Below are positions 9,270 to 17,325 of a stretch of DNA of 64,000 nucleotides, piece after piece. Origin of the DNA: Ancylobacter defluvii (GTDB lineage: Bacteria; Pseudomonadota; Alphaproteobacteria; Rhizobiales; Xanthobacteraceae). The position numbers were made by a program, and so were the translations under genes. The stretch covers positions 389,975 through 453,974 of the forward strand of contig NZ_JAHBGD010000017.1 in assembly GCF_018390605.1 (NCBI RefSeq). The letters run 5' to 3'. A model generated the notes under the pieces. That model saw nothing but the letters and a program-made list of their open reading frames with translations, did no database searches and was not told the DNA's origin. Position 1 is the stretch's first letter. Every line of letters begins with the position of its first letter.

Positions 9270-9914
9270 ATGGCTATGGACGAGCAGTTCTGGCACGGCA
9301 AGTGGCAACGCGGCGAGACCGCCTTTCACGAAGCCGAAGGCAACCCCTTGCTGCGGCGCTATCTTCCCGCTCTCGGCCTCGCCACCGGGGCACGGCTGCT
9401 GCTGCCGCTTTGCGGCAAGACCGGCGATATCGGCTGGCTGCTCGAACAAGGTTACGCCGTCACCGGCGCCGAGCTTAGCCGGCTAGCGATAGAGCAGCTG
9501 TTCGCTGATCTCGGCCTGACGCCGGACATCACCTCGGTGGGACCGCTGGAGCGCTTCGAGGCCGGAGCGCTGACCGTCTTCGTCGGCAATTTCTTCGATC
9601 TCGATCACCACGCGCTGGGCGAGGTCGCCGCGGTCTATGACCGCGCGGCGCTGGTCGCCCTGCCCGAGGCGATGCGCGAACGCTATGCGGCGCATCTCGT
9701 CCACCTCACCCGCGCCGCGCCGCAATTGCTGATCGCCTTCGAGTATGACCAGTCGCTGCTGGTCGGCCCGCCCTTCGCGGTGCCGGAAGCGGAGGTACGG
9801 CGTCACTATGGCGCCGCCTATCACCTCACCCAGGCCGGCCGCCACGAACTCAAGGACGGGCTGAAGGGCCTGAAGCCGGTGCATGAGACCGTCTGGCTGA
9901 TGCACCGGCGCTGA
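9270..9914 (+). CDS. Thiopurine S-methyltransferase family protein
   Basis: A 214-residue SAM-dependent methyltransferase of the bacterial TPMT family, which in studied members methylates thiols, thiopurines or selenium/tellurium oxyanions. Family landmarks are FWHGKWQRGETAFHE at the N terminus, LLLPLCGKTGDIGWL (SAM-binding GxG region), VTGAELS, VYDRAALVALP and a C-terminal VHETVWLMHRR. The start at 9270 has a GAAAGG two bases upstream; the in-frame ATG at 9276 gives better spacing and differs by two residues. It is probably monocistronic. Confidence 0.88.
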   Translation: MAMDEQFWHGKWQRGETAFHEAEGNPLLRRYLPALGLATGARLLLPLCGKTGDIGWLLEQGYAVTGAELSRLAIEQLFADLGLTPDITSVGPLERFEAGALTVFVGNFFDLDHHALGEVAAVYDRAALVALPEAMRERYAAHLVHLTRAAPQLLIAFEYDQSLLVGPPFAVPEAEVRRHYGAAYHLTQAGRHELKDGLKGLKPVHETVWLMHRR

Positions 9915-9953
9915 GCGGATGCAGCGGCGCTGAGCGATGGTTCGATCGCGACA

Positions 9954-9979
9954 CCCTTCTCCCCGTCGGGGGAGAGGGT
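9954..9979. repeat. REP-like intergenic repeat, copy 3 (single hairpin)
   Basis: CCCTTCTCCCC-GTC-GGGGGAGAGGG is a near copy of the first hairpin in the elements at 3848 and 7778. It lies between the convergent methyltransferase and cysA-like genes and may also act as a bidirectional stop. Confidence 0.75.
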
Positions 9980-10097
9980 TAGGGCTAAGGGAGCTCAAGT
10001 CTCCGCGATGTTGCCGCCCCCTCCGGCACGCCGCGCCGCCTGCCACTCGCCAAGGGGCAGGAGGTTGACCAACAAGCCAAGCGCCGGGGGCGTGGTT

Positions 10098-11210
10098 TCA
10101 GATCGCGTAGTCGCCGGTCTGGTGCGCCGAGGGGGCGCGGCAATCGGTGCCCGGCGCTCCTTCCGCGAACAGCCGCGCCCGCTCCAGCCGCACCGCCACC
10201 TTCTCGCCGATCGGCACCCGCACGCTCGGGGCGATGTCGGCCTCGAACAGCGCGTTGCCGACCTCGAGCTCCAGCCGGCGGATGGCGCCGTGGCGCCGGA
10301 AGCCGCGCACCACCCCCGGCAGGCCCGGCGTGCCGGCGAGCCCGATGGCGACGTCGTGCGGGCGCACATAGATCAGCGCCGGCCCGTCCGGGACCGGCGA
10401 CACCGGCGCCGCGATCGGCGTCGGGCCGGCAAAGGCGGTGCCGTCCTTCACCTCGACCTCGATGCGGCTGGATTCTCCCATGAAGCCGAACACCGCCGCC
10501 GAGGACGGCCGGTCATAGACGTCGTCCGGCGTGCCCACCTGCTCGATCTTGCCCTTGCCCATCACCACCACCCGGTCGGCGAGTTCCAGCGCCTCCTCCT
10601 GGTCGTGGGTGACGAACAGCGTGGTATGGCCGGTGCGGTCGTGCAACTCGCGCAGCCATTTGCGCAATTCCTTGCGCACCAGCGCGTCGAGCGCGCCGAA
10701 CGGCTCGTCGAGCAGCAGCACCTTGGGTTCGATGGCGAGGGCGCGGGCCAGCGCCACGCGCTGCCGCTGGCCGCCGGAAAGCTGCGCCGGAAAGCGGCCG
10801 CCGAACGCCTCCAGCTGCACCAGCGCCAGCAGATCGGCGACCCGCTTGCGAATGTCCGCCTCCGACGGCCGCTCGCCGCGCGGCCGCGAGCGCAGGCCGA
10901 AGGCGATGTTGTCGGCCACCGTCATGTGGCGAAACAGCGCGTAGTTCTGGAACACGAAGCCGATGCCGCGCCGGCGCACCGGCACCGACAGCGCATCCTC
11001 GCCATTGAACAGCACGCGACCGTGGCTCGGCTGCTCCAGCCCGGCGACGATACGCAGCAGCGTGGTCTTGCCCGATCCGGAGGGGCCGAGCAGCGCCACC
11101 AGCTCGCTCGGCTTCACGTCGAGCGAGATGTCCGACAGCGCCGGCGTGCCGCTGCCGAAATCCTTGCCCACATGCTCGATGCTCACCGCGACGGTCATCA
11201 ATTCACTCAT
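10098..11210 (-). CDS. cysA: Sulfate/thiosulfate-type ABC transporter ATP-binding protein
   Basis: A 370-residue ABC ATPase. Walker A is [11 protein letters not shown] near residue 40, the Q-loop lies in [13 protein letters not shown], the signature is [15 protein letters not shown], Walker B is [12 protein letters not shown], and the H-loop is [14 protein letters not shown]. The C-terminal third is a TOBE/regulatory domain with [11 protein letters not shown], as in CysA. The frame stays open to 11969 but that extension is low-complexity and not conserved-looking; 11210 or 11198 are the realistic starts. No CysT, CysW or binding protein is adjacent, so the symbol reflects sequence type, not proven sulfate transport. 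Confidence 0.85.
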   Translation of the reverse strand: MSELMTVAVSIEHVGKDFGSGTPALSDISLDVKPSELVALLGPSGSGKTTLLRIVAGLEQPSHGRVLFNGEDALSVPVRRRGIGFVFQNYALFRHMTVADNIAFGLRSRPRGERPSEADIRKRVADLLALVQLEAFGGRFPAQLSGGQRQRVALARALAIEPKVLLLDEPFGALDALVRKELRKWLRELHDRTGHTTLFVTHDQEEALELADRVVVMGKGKIEQVGTPDDVYDRPSSAAVFGFMGESSRIEVEVKDGTAFAGPTPIAAPVSPVPDGPALIYVRPHDVAIGLAGTPGLPGVVRGFRRHGAIRRLELEVGNALFEADIAPSVRVPIGEKVAVRLERARLFAEGAPGTDCRAPSAHQTGDYAI

Positions 11211-11475
11211 TGTAAACGTGATTAGTAGATTAATCCGCAACCTACCTGAAAAATTGGCGATGTGAAGCCTTCCGGGGCACTTCGCCGGCCGTCCGGACGC
11301 GCCGGCCCCTCCTGCCGCACATGCGTTCCGGTTCCGCTCGCCTGGTGGGGCCGTCGGCAAGCCGGCGTTTCGCCCTCCGATCGGTGCGGAAAGCCGTTCA
11401 ACTCGCGCCGAATATGCTCTAAGGCAAGCAGCCTGACCGGCGCTCAGCCGGCCCTTCCAGCCGCCGGCCGCCCTG

Positions 11476-12111
11476 ATGACTGATCGCCTCTCCCCTGCCC
11501 CCGCCACTGCCCCCGCTCTCGCGCTGGACGGCCTGACCCCGGTTCCGGCCGGCAAGATCGCCGCCATCGTCACTTTTCTGGAGATGCGCGCACGCCCGGC
11601 GCCGCTGCCGGAGCCGTCAGGCCACGGGCTTGAGGTTCGGCGCGTCGAGCGGCCCGATCCCGGCTGGTACCGCGCGCTGTTCCGCCGCATCGGCGAGGAC
11701 TGGCTGTGGTTCTCGCGGCTGCGCCTCTCGGATGCCGAGCTGTCGGCGATCCTCCATGATCCGGCGGTGGAGATCCATGTACTGATGCGCGGGCCGGACG
11801 AGATCGGCCTGCTGGAACTCGATTGGCGGGTACCCGGCGAGCCGGAGCTCGGCTTTTTCGGCCTGGTGGCCGGCGAGACCGGCGCCGGCGCCGGCCGCAT
11901 CCTGATGAACCGGGCGATCGAGCAGGTGTTCGCCCGGCCGCTGACCCGCTTCTTCGTGCACACCTGCACGCTCGACCATGCGGCGGCGGTGGGCTTCTAC
12001 ATGAAGGCCGGCTTCACCGCCGTGGGGCGGGCGGTGGAGATCGCCGACGATCCGCGGCTCGACGGCACCATCCGTCGCGACGCCGCCCCTCACATTCCGG
12101 TGATCGACTAG
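11476..12111 (+). CDS. GNAT-family N-acetyltransferase
   Basis: A 211-residue protein whose C-terminal part has the GNAT fold: an acceptor-side strand [21 protein letters not shown], a variant pyrophosphate loop [17 protein letters not shown] (near residue 135-150), and the terminal [22 protein letters not shown] strand-helix typical of motif B. The first 35 residues are Ala/Pro-rich and probably disordered. Substrate unknown. It stands alone between cysA (divergent) and fliJ (convergent). Confidence 0.85.
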   Translation: MTDRLSPAPATAPALALDGLTPVPAGKIAAIVTFLEMRARPAPLPEPSGHGLEVRRVERPDPGWYRALFRRIGEDWLWFSRLRLSDAELSAILHDPAVEIHVLMRGPDEIGLLELDWRVPGEPELGFFGLVAGETGAGAGRILMNRAIEQVFARPLTRFFVHTCTLDHAAAVGFYMKAGFTAVGRAVEIADDPRLDGTIRRDAAPHIPVID

Positions 12112-12177
12112 CGCGCGAGGCAGCTCCGGCGTCCCTGGAGCCGGCTTCCCTGCAGCCGGCGTCTCCGGCGCCGACGC

Positions 12178-12582
12178 TCAGGCCAGCGATGCGGCGGTGG
12201 AGCGGGCGCGCCGGCCGCCGGCCGGGCGCGGCACCTCGACGGCGTCCAGCCCGCGCTCGCGCTCGCCGAGCGCCTCGACCTTCTTCAGTTCGTCCAGCGC
12301 CGCGTCGAGCTGGTCGCGCGCCTCGTCGAGCTGGCCTTTCAGCTCCTCGGCCGAGCGGCGCAGATTGTCGCGCCGGGTGGCCGCCGCGCGGGCATAGGTG
12401 GGATAGGCAAAATGGCTGGTATCGGTGATGCCCGCGCGCTGCTCCTCGGCGAGGATCTCGCGGTCGAGGTCGCGCGCCATGCGGTCGAAATCGGCGATCA
12501 TGCCGTCGATCTGCGCGAAATGGCGGCGCTTCTCCTCGGCTTGGAACCGCCTCAGGCGAATGACGGTGTCGATCGACTTCAT
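12178..12582 (-). CDS. fliJ: Flagellar export protein FliJ
   Basis: A 134-residue protein that is almost entirely helical coiled coil (MKSIDTVIRLRRFQAEEKRRHF... through residue 105), followed by a basic disordered tail. FliJ is the soluble stalk-like partner of the flagellar ATPase FliI in the type III export apparatus. The identification rests on length, N-terminal pattern and its divergent position to ctrA, a common arrangement in Alphaproteobacteria. The expected downstream fliI is absent; the next gene is the unrelated, convergent GNAT. Confidence 0.8.
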   Translation of the reverse strand: MKSIDTVIRLRRFQAEEKRRHFAQIDGMIADFDRMARDLDREILAEEQRAGITDTSHFAYPTYARAAATRRDNLRRSAEELKGQLDEARDQLDAALDELKKVEALGERERGLDAVEVPRPAGGRRARSTAASLA

Positions 12583-12855
12583 GCCGGCGTTACTCCCGCT
12601 TGTCGGGCCGGAGCGACCCGCCGGCGCCCATCGGCACCGACGCTAGACCGCCCGGGTCGAGCCGCCCTTACCCGGCGGCACAGGCATCTTGGCGCCCAGA
12701 GGTTGCCGCTTCCTTACATTTTTGGGGGGAAAGACATCCCGGAGCGGTATTCGGACGGCTTTCCAGGGGTTTGGAAACGATTTGTTTACCGGCTCCATTA
12801 ATGATCGTTCACGTCCGGTGTGATCCGGCGCCTTGGCGTGAAAGCCGAGTCGCCA

Positions 12856-12944
12856 GATTCACTTAAGCGCATATCTTAAGATTCGGCTTGAAACAGTCGG
12901 TCACAAAAATTCTGGTTCATCGCCAGCCTCTTGCGGGAAGACTC
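12856..12944 (+). promoter_or_regulatory. Candidate ctrA control region: GANTC sites and CTTAAG palindrome
   Basis: The 536-base gap between fliJ and ctrA contains no gene. It holds three CcrM-type GANTC sites: GATTC at 12856-12860, GATTC at 12880-12884 and GACTC at 12940-12944. Between the first two sits CTTAAG-N7-CTTAAG (12862-12880). In Caulobacter, ctrA transcription is governed by methylation of GANTC and by CtrA binding to TTAA-type boxes; the TTAA spacing here is nine rather than the canonical seven, so CtrA binding is only a suggestion. Confidence 0.5.
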
Positions 12945-13118
12945 GAAGAAAATTCGTGGCAACCGCTTGTGCTGGGGAATCCGGTTTTGTTACCCATTGG
13001 ATCGTAGTTGACGAATCGGTGTGCCGAGCCGGGCGCGGGGTTGGGGTGACGCTCGGAACGGGAGTTGTCCGATTGTGCGCTGAAACCCCGGGGACCGTGG
13101 CGAGGGAAGGGGATTGGC

Positions 13119-13820
13119 ATGCGCGTCTTGCTCATCGAGGACGACCGCGCGACCGCGCAGAGCATCGAATTGATGCTCAAGTCCGAGAGCTTCAACGTCT
13201 ACACGACGGATCTCGGCGAAGAGGGTGTCGACCTCGGCAAGCTCTACGACTACGACATCATCCTGCTCGATCTGAACCTGCCGGACATGTCCGGCTATGA
13301 CGTTCTGAAAGGGCTTCGCGTCGCCAAGGTGAAGACGCCGATCCTGATCCTCTCCGGCCTCGCCGGCATCGAGGACAAGGTGAAGGGTCTCGGCTTCGGC
13401 GCCGACGACTATCTCACCAAGCCGTTCCACAAGGACGAGCTGGTGGCGCGCATCCACGCCATCGTGCGCCGGTCGAAGGGCCACGCCCAGTCGGTGATCA
13501 CCACCGGCGAGCTGGTGGTCAATCTCGACACCAAGACCGTCGAGGTCGGCGGCGCCCGCGTGCACCTCACCGGCAAGGAGTACCAGATGCTGGAGCTCCT
13601 CTCGCTGCGCAAGGGCACGACGCTGACCAAGGAGATGTTCCTCAACCATCTCTATGGCGGCATGGACGAGCCCGAGCTGAAGATCATCGACGTGTTCATC
13701 TGCAAGCTGCGCAAGAAGCTCGCCAACGCCTCGCAAGGCCACAACTTCATCGAGACGGTGTGGGGCCGCGGCTATGTGCTGCGCGAGGCCGGCGAGCACG
13801 AGCAGCGCATCCCGGCCTGA
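13119..13820 (+). CDS. ctrA: Cell-cycle response regulator CtrA
   Basis: A 233-residue OmpR-type regulator, the master controller of cell cycle, motility and division genes in Alphaproteobacteria. The receiver domain (residues 1-118) has acidic pocket E7-D8-D9, phosphoacceptor D51 ([14 protein letters not shown]) and the switch Lys in [10 protein letters not shown]. The winged-helix DNA-binding domain spans about 125-228 ([44 protein letters not shown]). The start at 13119 has a GGGAAGG upstream; the frame is open 18 codons further but the extension is not protein-like. Its phosphotransferase ChpT is encoded 3.5 kb away. Confidence 0.97.
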   Translation: MRVLLIEDDRATAQSIELMLKSESFNVYTTDLGEEGVDLGKLYDYDIILLDLNLPDMSGYDVLKGLRVAKVKTPILILSGLAGIEDKVKGLGFGADDYLTKPFHKDELVARIHAIVRRSKGHAQSVITTGELVVNLDTKTVEVGGARVHLTGKEYQMLELLSLRKGTTLTKEMFLNHLYGGMDEPELKIIDVFICKLRKKLANASQGHNFIETVWGRGYVLREAGEHEQRIPA

Positions 13821-13848
13821 ACCGCCCGGCATCGCTGCAGGATATCGG

Positions 13849-13870
13849 CCCCGCCGCGAGGCGGGGTTTT
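13849..13870 (+). terminator. Rho-independent terminator of ctrA
   Basis: A 7-bp GC stem CCCCGCC-GCGA-GGCGGGG followed directly by TTTT (13867-13870) and a further T-rich stretch, 29 bases after the ctrA stop. It ends just before the stop of the convergent methyltransferase gene. Confidence 0.85.
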
Positions 13871-13875
13871 GCTTT

Positions 13876-14736
13876 TCAGCCCTCCCCTCGCAGGAACGTC
13901 GCCGCCCGGTGCCCCGGCCCGTCATCGTGCCGGACCGCGCTCGCCATGATGGCCCGCAGCCGCCCCTCGATCGTCCCCGGCCCGAAGCGCGCCTTCAGCA
14001 TCGGCACCACCGCCTCGGTCACCTCGTCGAGCCGGCCGGGCGCGCGTTCCTCGATCTCGCCCCTGAGCGGCGTACCCTGGCAGAAGCCGATGGCGAGTTC
14101 GCGGGCGGAGGCCATCCGGCCGGTGTGGTTCACCACCGCCGCCGCGAAATCGGCGAGGCCGGCCGCCTCCACATCGGCGTAGAGCTTGTCGAGGCTGGAA
14201 TAGCCATAGGGCGTGCGGGCCATGAACCGCGGCGGATCGCTCGGGAAAACCGCCGCCAGCGCCTCGGTCGTCGCCTGCGCGAAATCATTCACGGCGAGCC
14301 GGTCCCAGACATTGAACATCAGCGTCCCGCCCGGCACCAGCACGCGGCGCACTTCGCGCAGGCCCTGCGCCTTGTCGGGAAGGAACATCACCCCGAACTG
14401 GCAGATCACCGCATCGAAGACCCCGTCCTCGAAGGGCAGCGCCATCGCGTCGGCCTGTTGCCAGCGGATGCGCGGGTCGGGGCCATGCCGCGCCGCCGTC
14501 TCCAGCATGGCGGGGTTGAGATCGGTGGCGACGATGCGCGCCTGCGCCGGCAGCCGCTCGGCCAGCGCGCGGGTCACGGCGCCGGTGCCCGCCGCGATCT
14601 CCAGCACCCGATAGGGCTCCAGCGCCGCCACCCGTAGCGCCAGGTCGGCGGCGAAGGGCGCGAACAGCGCCGGCACCAGCAGTCGGTCATAGATGTCGGG
14701 AACGGCGCCGGCGAATACGCTGTCACTGCCCGGCAT
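13876..14736 (-). CDS. Class I SAM-dependent methyltransferase
   Basis: A 286-residue UbiE-like methyltransferase. The SAM-binding glycine motif is VLEIAAGTGAVTRAL near residues 44-58, the acidic second strand is IVATDLNPAMLE, then WQQADAMALPFEDGVFDAVICQFGVMFLP (motif around residue 95-120) and REVRRVLVPGGTLMFNVWD. The C-terminal half, which carries substrate specificity, is not recognisable. It converges on ctrA and is otherwise isolated, so no pathway can be assigned. Confidence 0.87.
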   Translation of the reverse strand: MPGSDSVFAGAVPDIYDRLLVPALFAPFAADLALRVAALEPYRVLEIAAGTGAVTRALAERLPAQARIVATDLNPAMLETAARHGPDPRIRWQQADAMALPFEDGVFDAVICQFGVMFLPDKAQGLREVRRVLVPGGTLMFNVWDRLAVNDFAQATTEALAAVFPSDPPRFMARTPYGYSSLDKLYADVEAAGLADFAAAVVNHTGRMASARELAIGFCQGTPLRGEIEERAPGRLDEVTEAVVPMLKARFGPGTIEGRLRAIMASAVRHDDGPGHRAATFLRGEG

Positions 14737-14837
14737 GGCGGCCTCCGTGGGCCCGCCCCCTCGCGTGCTCGCGCAGCGGCATCATAGCACGCCCGCCCTC
14801 GCCCGTCCGGGCCGCCCCCGCGTGCCGCGCCTTGCCG

Positions 14838-14873
14838 CCGAAAACGTGAAGGGCCGGGCAGACCCGGCCCTTC
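14838..14873 (-). terminator. Rho-independent terminator of the DUF305 gene
   Basis: On the minus strand GAAGGGCCGGG-TCTG-CCCGGCCCTTC is an 11-bp stem followed by ACGTTTTC, about 95 bases past the stop of the DUF305 gene and upstream of the methyltransferase start. Confidence 0.75.
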
Positions 14874-14902
14874 CTGTGCGGCGTGTATCTGCCGAAGCGG
14901 CG

Positions 14903-14948
14903 AGGCCGCGGTCGCCGCGGTTTGGCGGCTAGGCCGCGGTCGCCGCGG
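14903..14948. repeat. 18-bp direct repeat, two copies
   Basis: AGGCCGCGGTCGCCGCGG occurs at 14903-14920 and again at 14931-14948. It lies between the terminator and the stop of the DUF305 gene and has no obvious function. Confidence 0.6.
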
Positions 14949-14966
14949 CGTGGTCGCCCCGCCTCC

Positions 14967-15344
14967 TCACTTCGCCTTCTTGGCCAGCCAGGCCTTGAGG
15001 AAGGCGATTTCGCTTTCCTGCGCCTTGATGATCTCCTCGGCCAGCCGGCGCAGCTCCGGGTCCTTGCCGTACTGCAGTTCGATGCGGGCCATGTCGATGG
15101 CGCCCTGGTGATGCGGGATCATGCCGCGGGCGAAGTCGATATCGGCATCACCGGTCATCGGTTGGCTCATGCCCTGGTGCATGTGGGCGTTGGCCGCTTC
15201 GAAGGCCTTGGAGGCGGCGCTGTCGCCGCCGCCCATATGCCCGCCGTGGTCCATGCCGGGCATGGTGGCGGACTGGGCGAAGGCCGGCGCGGCGAGGAAA
15301 AGCAGACCAGCGGCGACAAGGCCGCCCTTGAGCGTCGTGTTCAT
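14967..15344 (-). CDS. Exported DUF305 protein
   Basis: A 125-residue protein with a signal peptide (residues 1-23, ending APAFAQ). The mature part begins with a His/Met/Gly-rich stretch ([15 protein letters not shown]). It is followed by the DUF305 core: [25 protein letters not shown] with the paired histidines, then [25 protein letters not shown]305 proteins are ferritin-like helical bundles often found with copper or other metal-handling genes; the His/Met pattern supports periplasmic metal binding. The start at 15344 gives the complete signal peptide. Confidence 0.88.
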   Translation of the reverse strand: MNTTLKGGLVAAGLLFLAAPAFAQSATMPGMDHGGHMGGGDSAASKAFEAANAHMHQGMSQPMTGDADIDFARGMIPHHQGAIDMARIELQYGKDPELRRLAEEIIKAQESEIAFLKAWLAKKAK

Positions 15345-15420
15345 GAGATCAGTTCCTGAAATGGGATCGAAACGCGCCCCGGCACTTGGCTGGCCGGCGC
15401 GAGGAAAAGTCGATCGGCGT

Positions 15421-15870
15421 TCAGGCGCCTCGCGGCGGCGGGTCGGGCCGGGCGAGGCTGGTCCCGGCCAGCGGCTTCGCCGGCGGCGCGGCGAGCACGG
15501 TTGCCGTGGCAAGCGGCAAAGCGAAATGGGAAACGGTCAGCGGCGGCACCATCAGGCAGGTCAGCACGCAGCACAGATGCGAGAGCGGCGCCCCGCTCCC
15601 ATGCGGCGCCCCGCCCCGAATGGCGGCACCGTGTACTCCGGTGTCGTATGCCCTGGAGTCGTGTCCCTGCATCGACGCCGCCACCGCTTCAGCGGCGACG
15701 CCTTCATGGCAAGGCATGGTGGCACTCGCCATATCGGCGCTCGTCGTCGTGCCATCCGTTGCGACGGCGCTCGCCATCATACGGCCGGCCATTGCCTGCG
15801 CCGCCGTCACCGGGCCGGTCAGGGTAAAGGCCAGCGCGATCAGCGCGGCAATCAATCTCGCAAGGGCCAT
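15421..15870 (-). CDS. Uncharacterised exported or membrane protein rich in Met, His and Cys
   Basis: About 149 residues from the ATG at 15870 ([15 protein letters not shown]...). A signal peptide or membrane helix at residues 1-25 is followed by a Met/His-containing region ([26 protein letters not shown]). Next comes a Cys pair in [17 protein letters not shown] within a second hydrophobic stretch, then a Pro-rich tail. I do not recognise a family. It resembles the small DUF2946-like Cys/His proteins often near copper genes, and it lies 76 bases upstream of the DUF305 gene on the same strand, so a shared metal-related role is an inference. Confidence 0.55.
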   Translation of the reverse strand: MALARLIAALIALAFTLTGPVTAAQAMAGRMMASAVATDGTTTSADMASATMPCHEGVAAEAVAASMQGHDSRAYDTGVHGAAIRGGAPHGSGAPLSHLCCVLTCLMVPPLTVSHFALPLATATVLAAPPAKPLAGTSLARPDPPPRGA

Positions 15871-16040
15871 CCGGCGCACTGCCAATGGGAGGTTCCACTT
15901 TCCGCTTCGACGAGGAGCCAGATTAGAGCATGCGCCGCGCAAGCCGAATGACTTCTGCGTCAGTTCGCCCTGTCGCCTCCGGGATAGGCTCCGGTCGATC
16001 GGAAAATGCCGCCGGATCGTCGGGCGGCAAATTACGGGCG

Positions 16041-16074
16041 GCAGGCTACGGATGGCAGGCTACGGATGGCAGGC
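16041..16074. repeat. 14-bp tandem repeat, 2.4 copies
   Basis: GCAGGCTACGGATG is repeated directly two and a half times, just past the stop codon of the minus-strand CheW-receiver gene. It is too short and too few for a CRISPR array and is probably replication slippage. Confidence 0.7.
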
Positions 16075-16087
16075 GCGACGCGGCGGC

Positions 16088-17197
16088 TCACGAGGCCGAG
16101 CGCGGCCCCCAGCCGAGACCGGCGGCGACGAGCCGCGCGGTATCGCCCGGCGGCAGATGGCCGTCAAAGCCTTCCAGCCGACCCGGCCGGCCGGTCAGGG
16201 CGAGGCACAGCGCCGTCGAGGGCGCCGCACCCGTCGGCACGCCATAGGCGTCGACGTCATAGATCACCACGTCGAAGCGGCCGGCAGCGAGTTCCAGCGC
16301 CCGCTCATGGTCGGCAAGCGACACGTGATGGCCGAGCGCCCGCACCAGCGCCTGCGCCAGCGTCCGCGCCGGGCCGTCCCGCATCACCAGCAGCACCCGC
16401 GCCACGCCGCGCTCCGCCGGCGCCCGGCCCGGCTCCAGCAGCGGATAGCTGTGCCCGTCGGCGACCAGCCGACGCGTGGGGCCGGCACTTTCCACCCGGC
16501 CCTCCGGCGCCAGGCCGAGAATGGCCTCCACCGGCACCGGCGTGCCGTCGCGCCCGAGGCGCAGCAGATAGGAGCGGCCGGCGATCTCGCCGGGGCAGCG
16601 TATCGCCTTGAGGCTGGCGACGCTCACCGCCTCCGGACCATGGCCGGCACGGCGCACCACCAGATGCGCCTCCGGCGCCGGCGGGGCGGCCTTGCGGCCG
16701 AACACGCCGATGGTCATGTCGAGCATCGCCGCCTGCCGGCCGTCGGAGAGGCGCGCGACGCCGCCGATCAGGTCGGCGCAGGGGGCGAAACGGCTGCGCC
16801 AGTCGTCCGGCATCAGCTGGATTTCGGCACGGGAGTCCACGGGCTCGTCGTCGATCAGCGCCGTCGCCCGCACCTTGCCCTCGCTGCCGAACAGCACCAG
16901 CGCGCCGCGTTCGGGCGACTTCGCCTCGGCAAGGCCGAGCCGGGTGGAAAGCCGGATCAGCGGCAGGCCGGAGGTGCCGAGCGTGCCCTTTCCCGCCATG
17001 CGGGCGAGCTGCTCGAAGCGCTCGCGCCCCAGCGGCATCACGTTGACGATGCGCGAGGATGGCAGGGCGAAGCGCATGCCGCCAAGGCGAAACACCAGCA
17101 CGCCGACCGTTGCGTCCCCGCGCGCCGGCAACGGGCCGGGGGCACCGGCGGCACGGGCGGGGGAAGCTAGCGGGGCGAGGGATTCGATCAGCGACAT
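16088..17197 (-). CDS. CheW-domain protein with a degenerate receiver-like C terminus
   Basis: A 369-residue protein. Residues 35-165 look like a CheW domain (VGVLVFRLGGMRFALPSSRIVNVMP, GTLGTSGLPLIRLSTRLGL, DLIGGVARLSDGRQAAMLDM). A less clear second beta-rich segment follows (residues 175-260). Residues 265-369 resemble a receiver fold (ARVLLVMRDGPARTLAQALVRAL, FDVVIYDVDAYG) with a poor acidic pocket. No histidine-phosphotransfer or kinase domain is present, so this looks like the C-terminal part of a CheA-type hybrid kinase acting alone. It lies 128 bases downstream of chpT on the same strand. The start at 17197 removes seven upstream residues. Confidence 0.65.
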   Translation of the reverse strand: MSLIESLAPLASPARAAGAPGPLPARGDATVGVLVFRLGGMRFALPSSRIVNVMPLGRERFEQLARMAGKGTLGTSGLPLIRLSTRLGLAEAKSPERGALVLFGSEGKVRATALIDDEPVDSRAEIQLMPDDWRSRFAPCADLIGGVARLSDGRQAAMLDMTIGVFGRKAAPPAPEAHLVVRRAGHGPEAVSVASLKAIRCPGEIAGRSYLLRLGRDGTPVPVEAILGLAPEGRVESAGPTRRLVADGHSYPLLEPGRAPAERGVARVLLVMRDGPARTLAQALVRALGHHVSLADHERALELAAGRFDVVIYDVDAYGVPTGAAPSTALCLALTGRPGRLEGFDGHLPPGDTARLVAAGLGWGPRSAS

Positions 17198-17325
17198 CTC
17201 GGAACCGGCTACTCTCACGGAAAGGGAGCAATTCCCTTTCGGGGTACCGTCGAGTGTCGCTGGTCAATGTTAACGGGTTCTGAAGATCGCTGACCGAGGG
17301 TCAGACGAAAGGAGGAAGCGGCCCC

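Noticed and set aside
11211..11969. N-terminal extension of the CysA-type ATPase
   Set aside because: It overlaps the GNAT gene on the other strand, and its Arg/Ser/Ala-rich translation does not resemble a transporter domain.
12863..12879. Canonical CtrA box TTAA-N7-TTAA upstream of ctrA
   Set aside because: The spacing between the TTAA blocks is nine bases, so I report only a palindrome and do not claim a CtrA site.
16041..16074. CRISPR-like repeat
   Set aside because: Only 2.4 directly joined 14-bp units without spacers; no cas genes in the window. No CRISPR array was seen anywhere.
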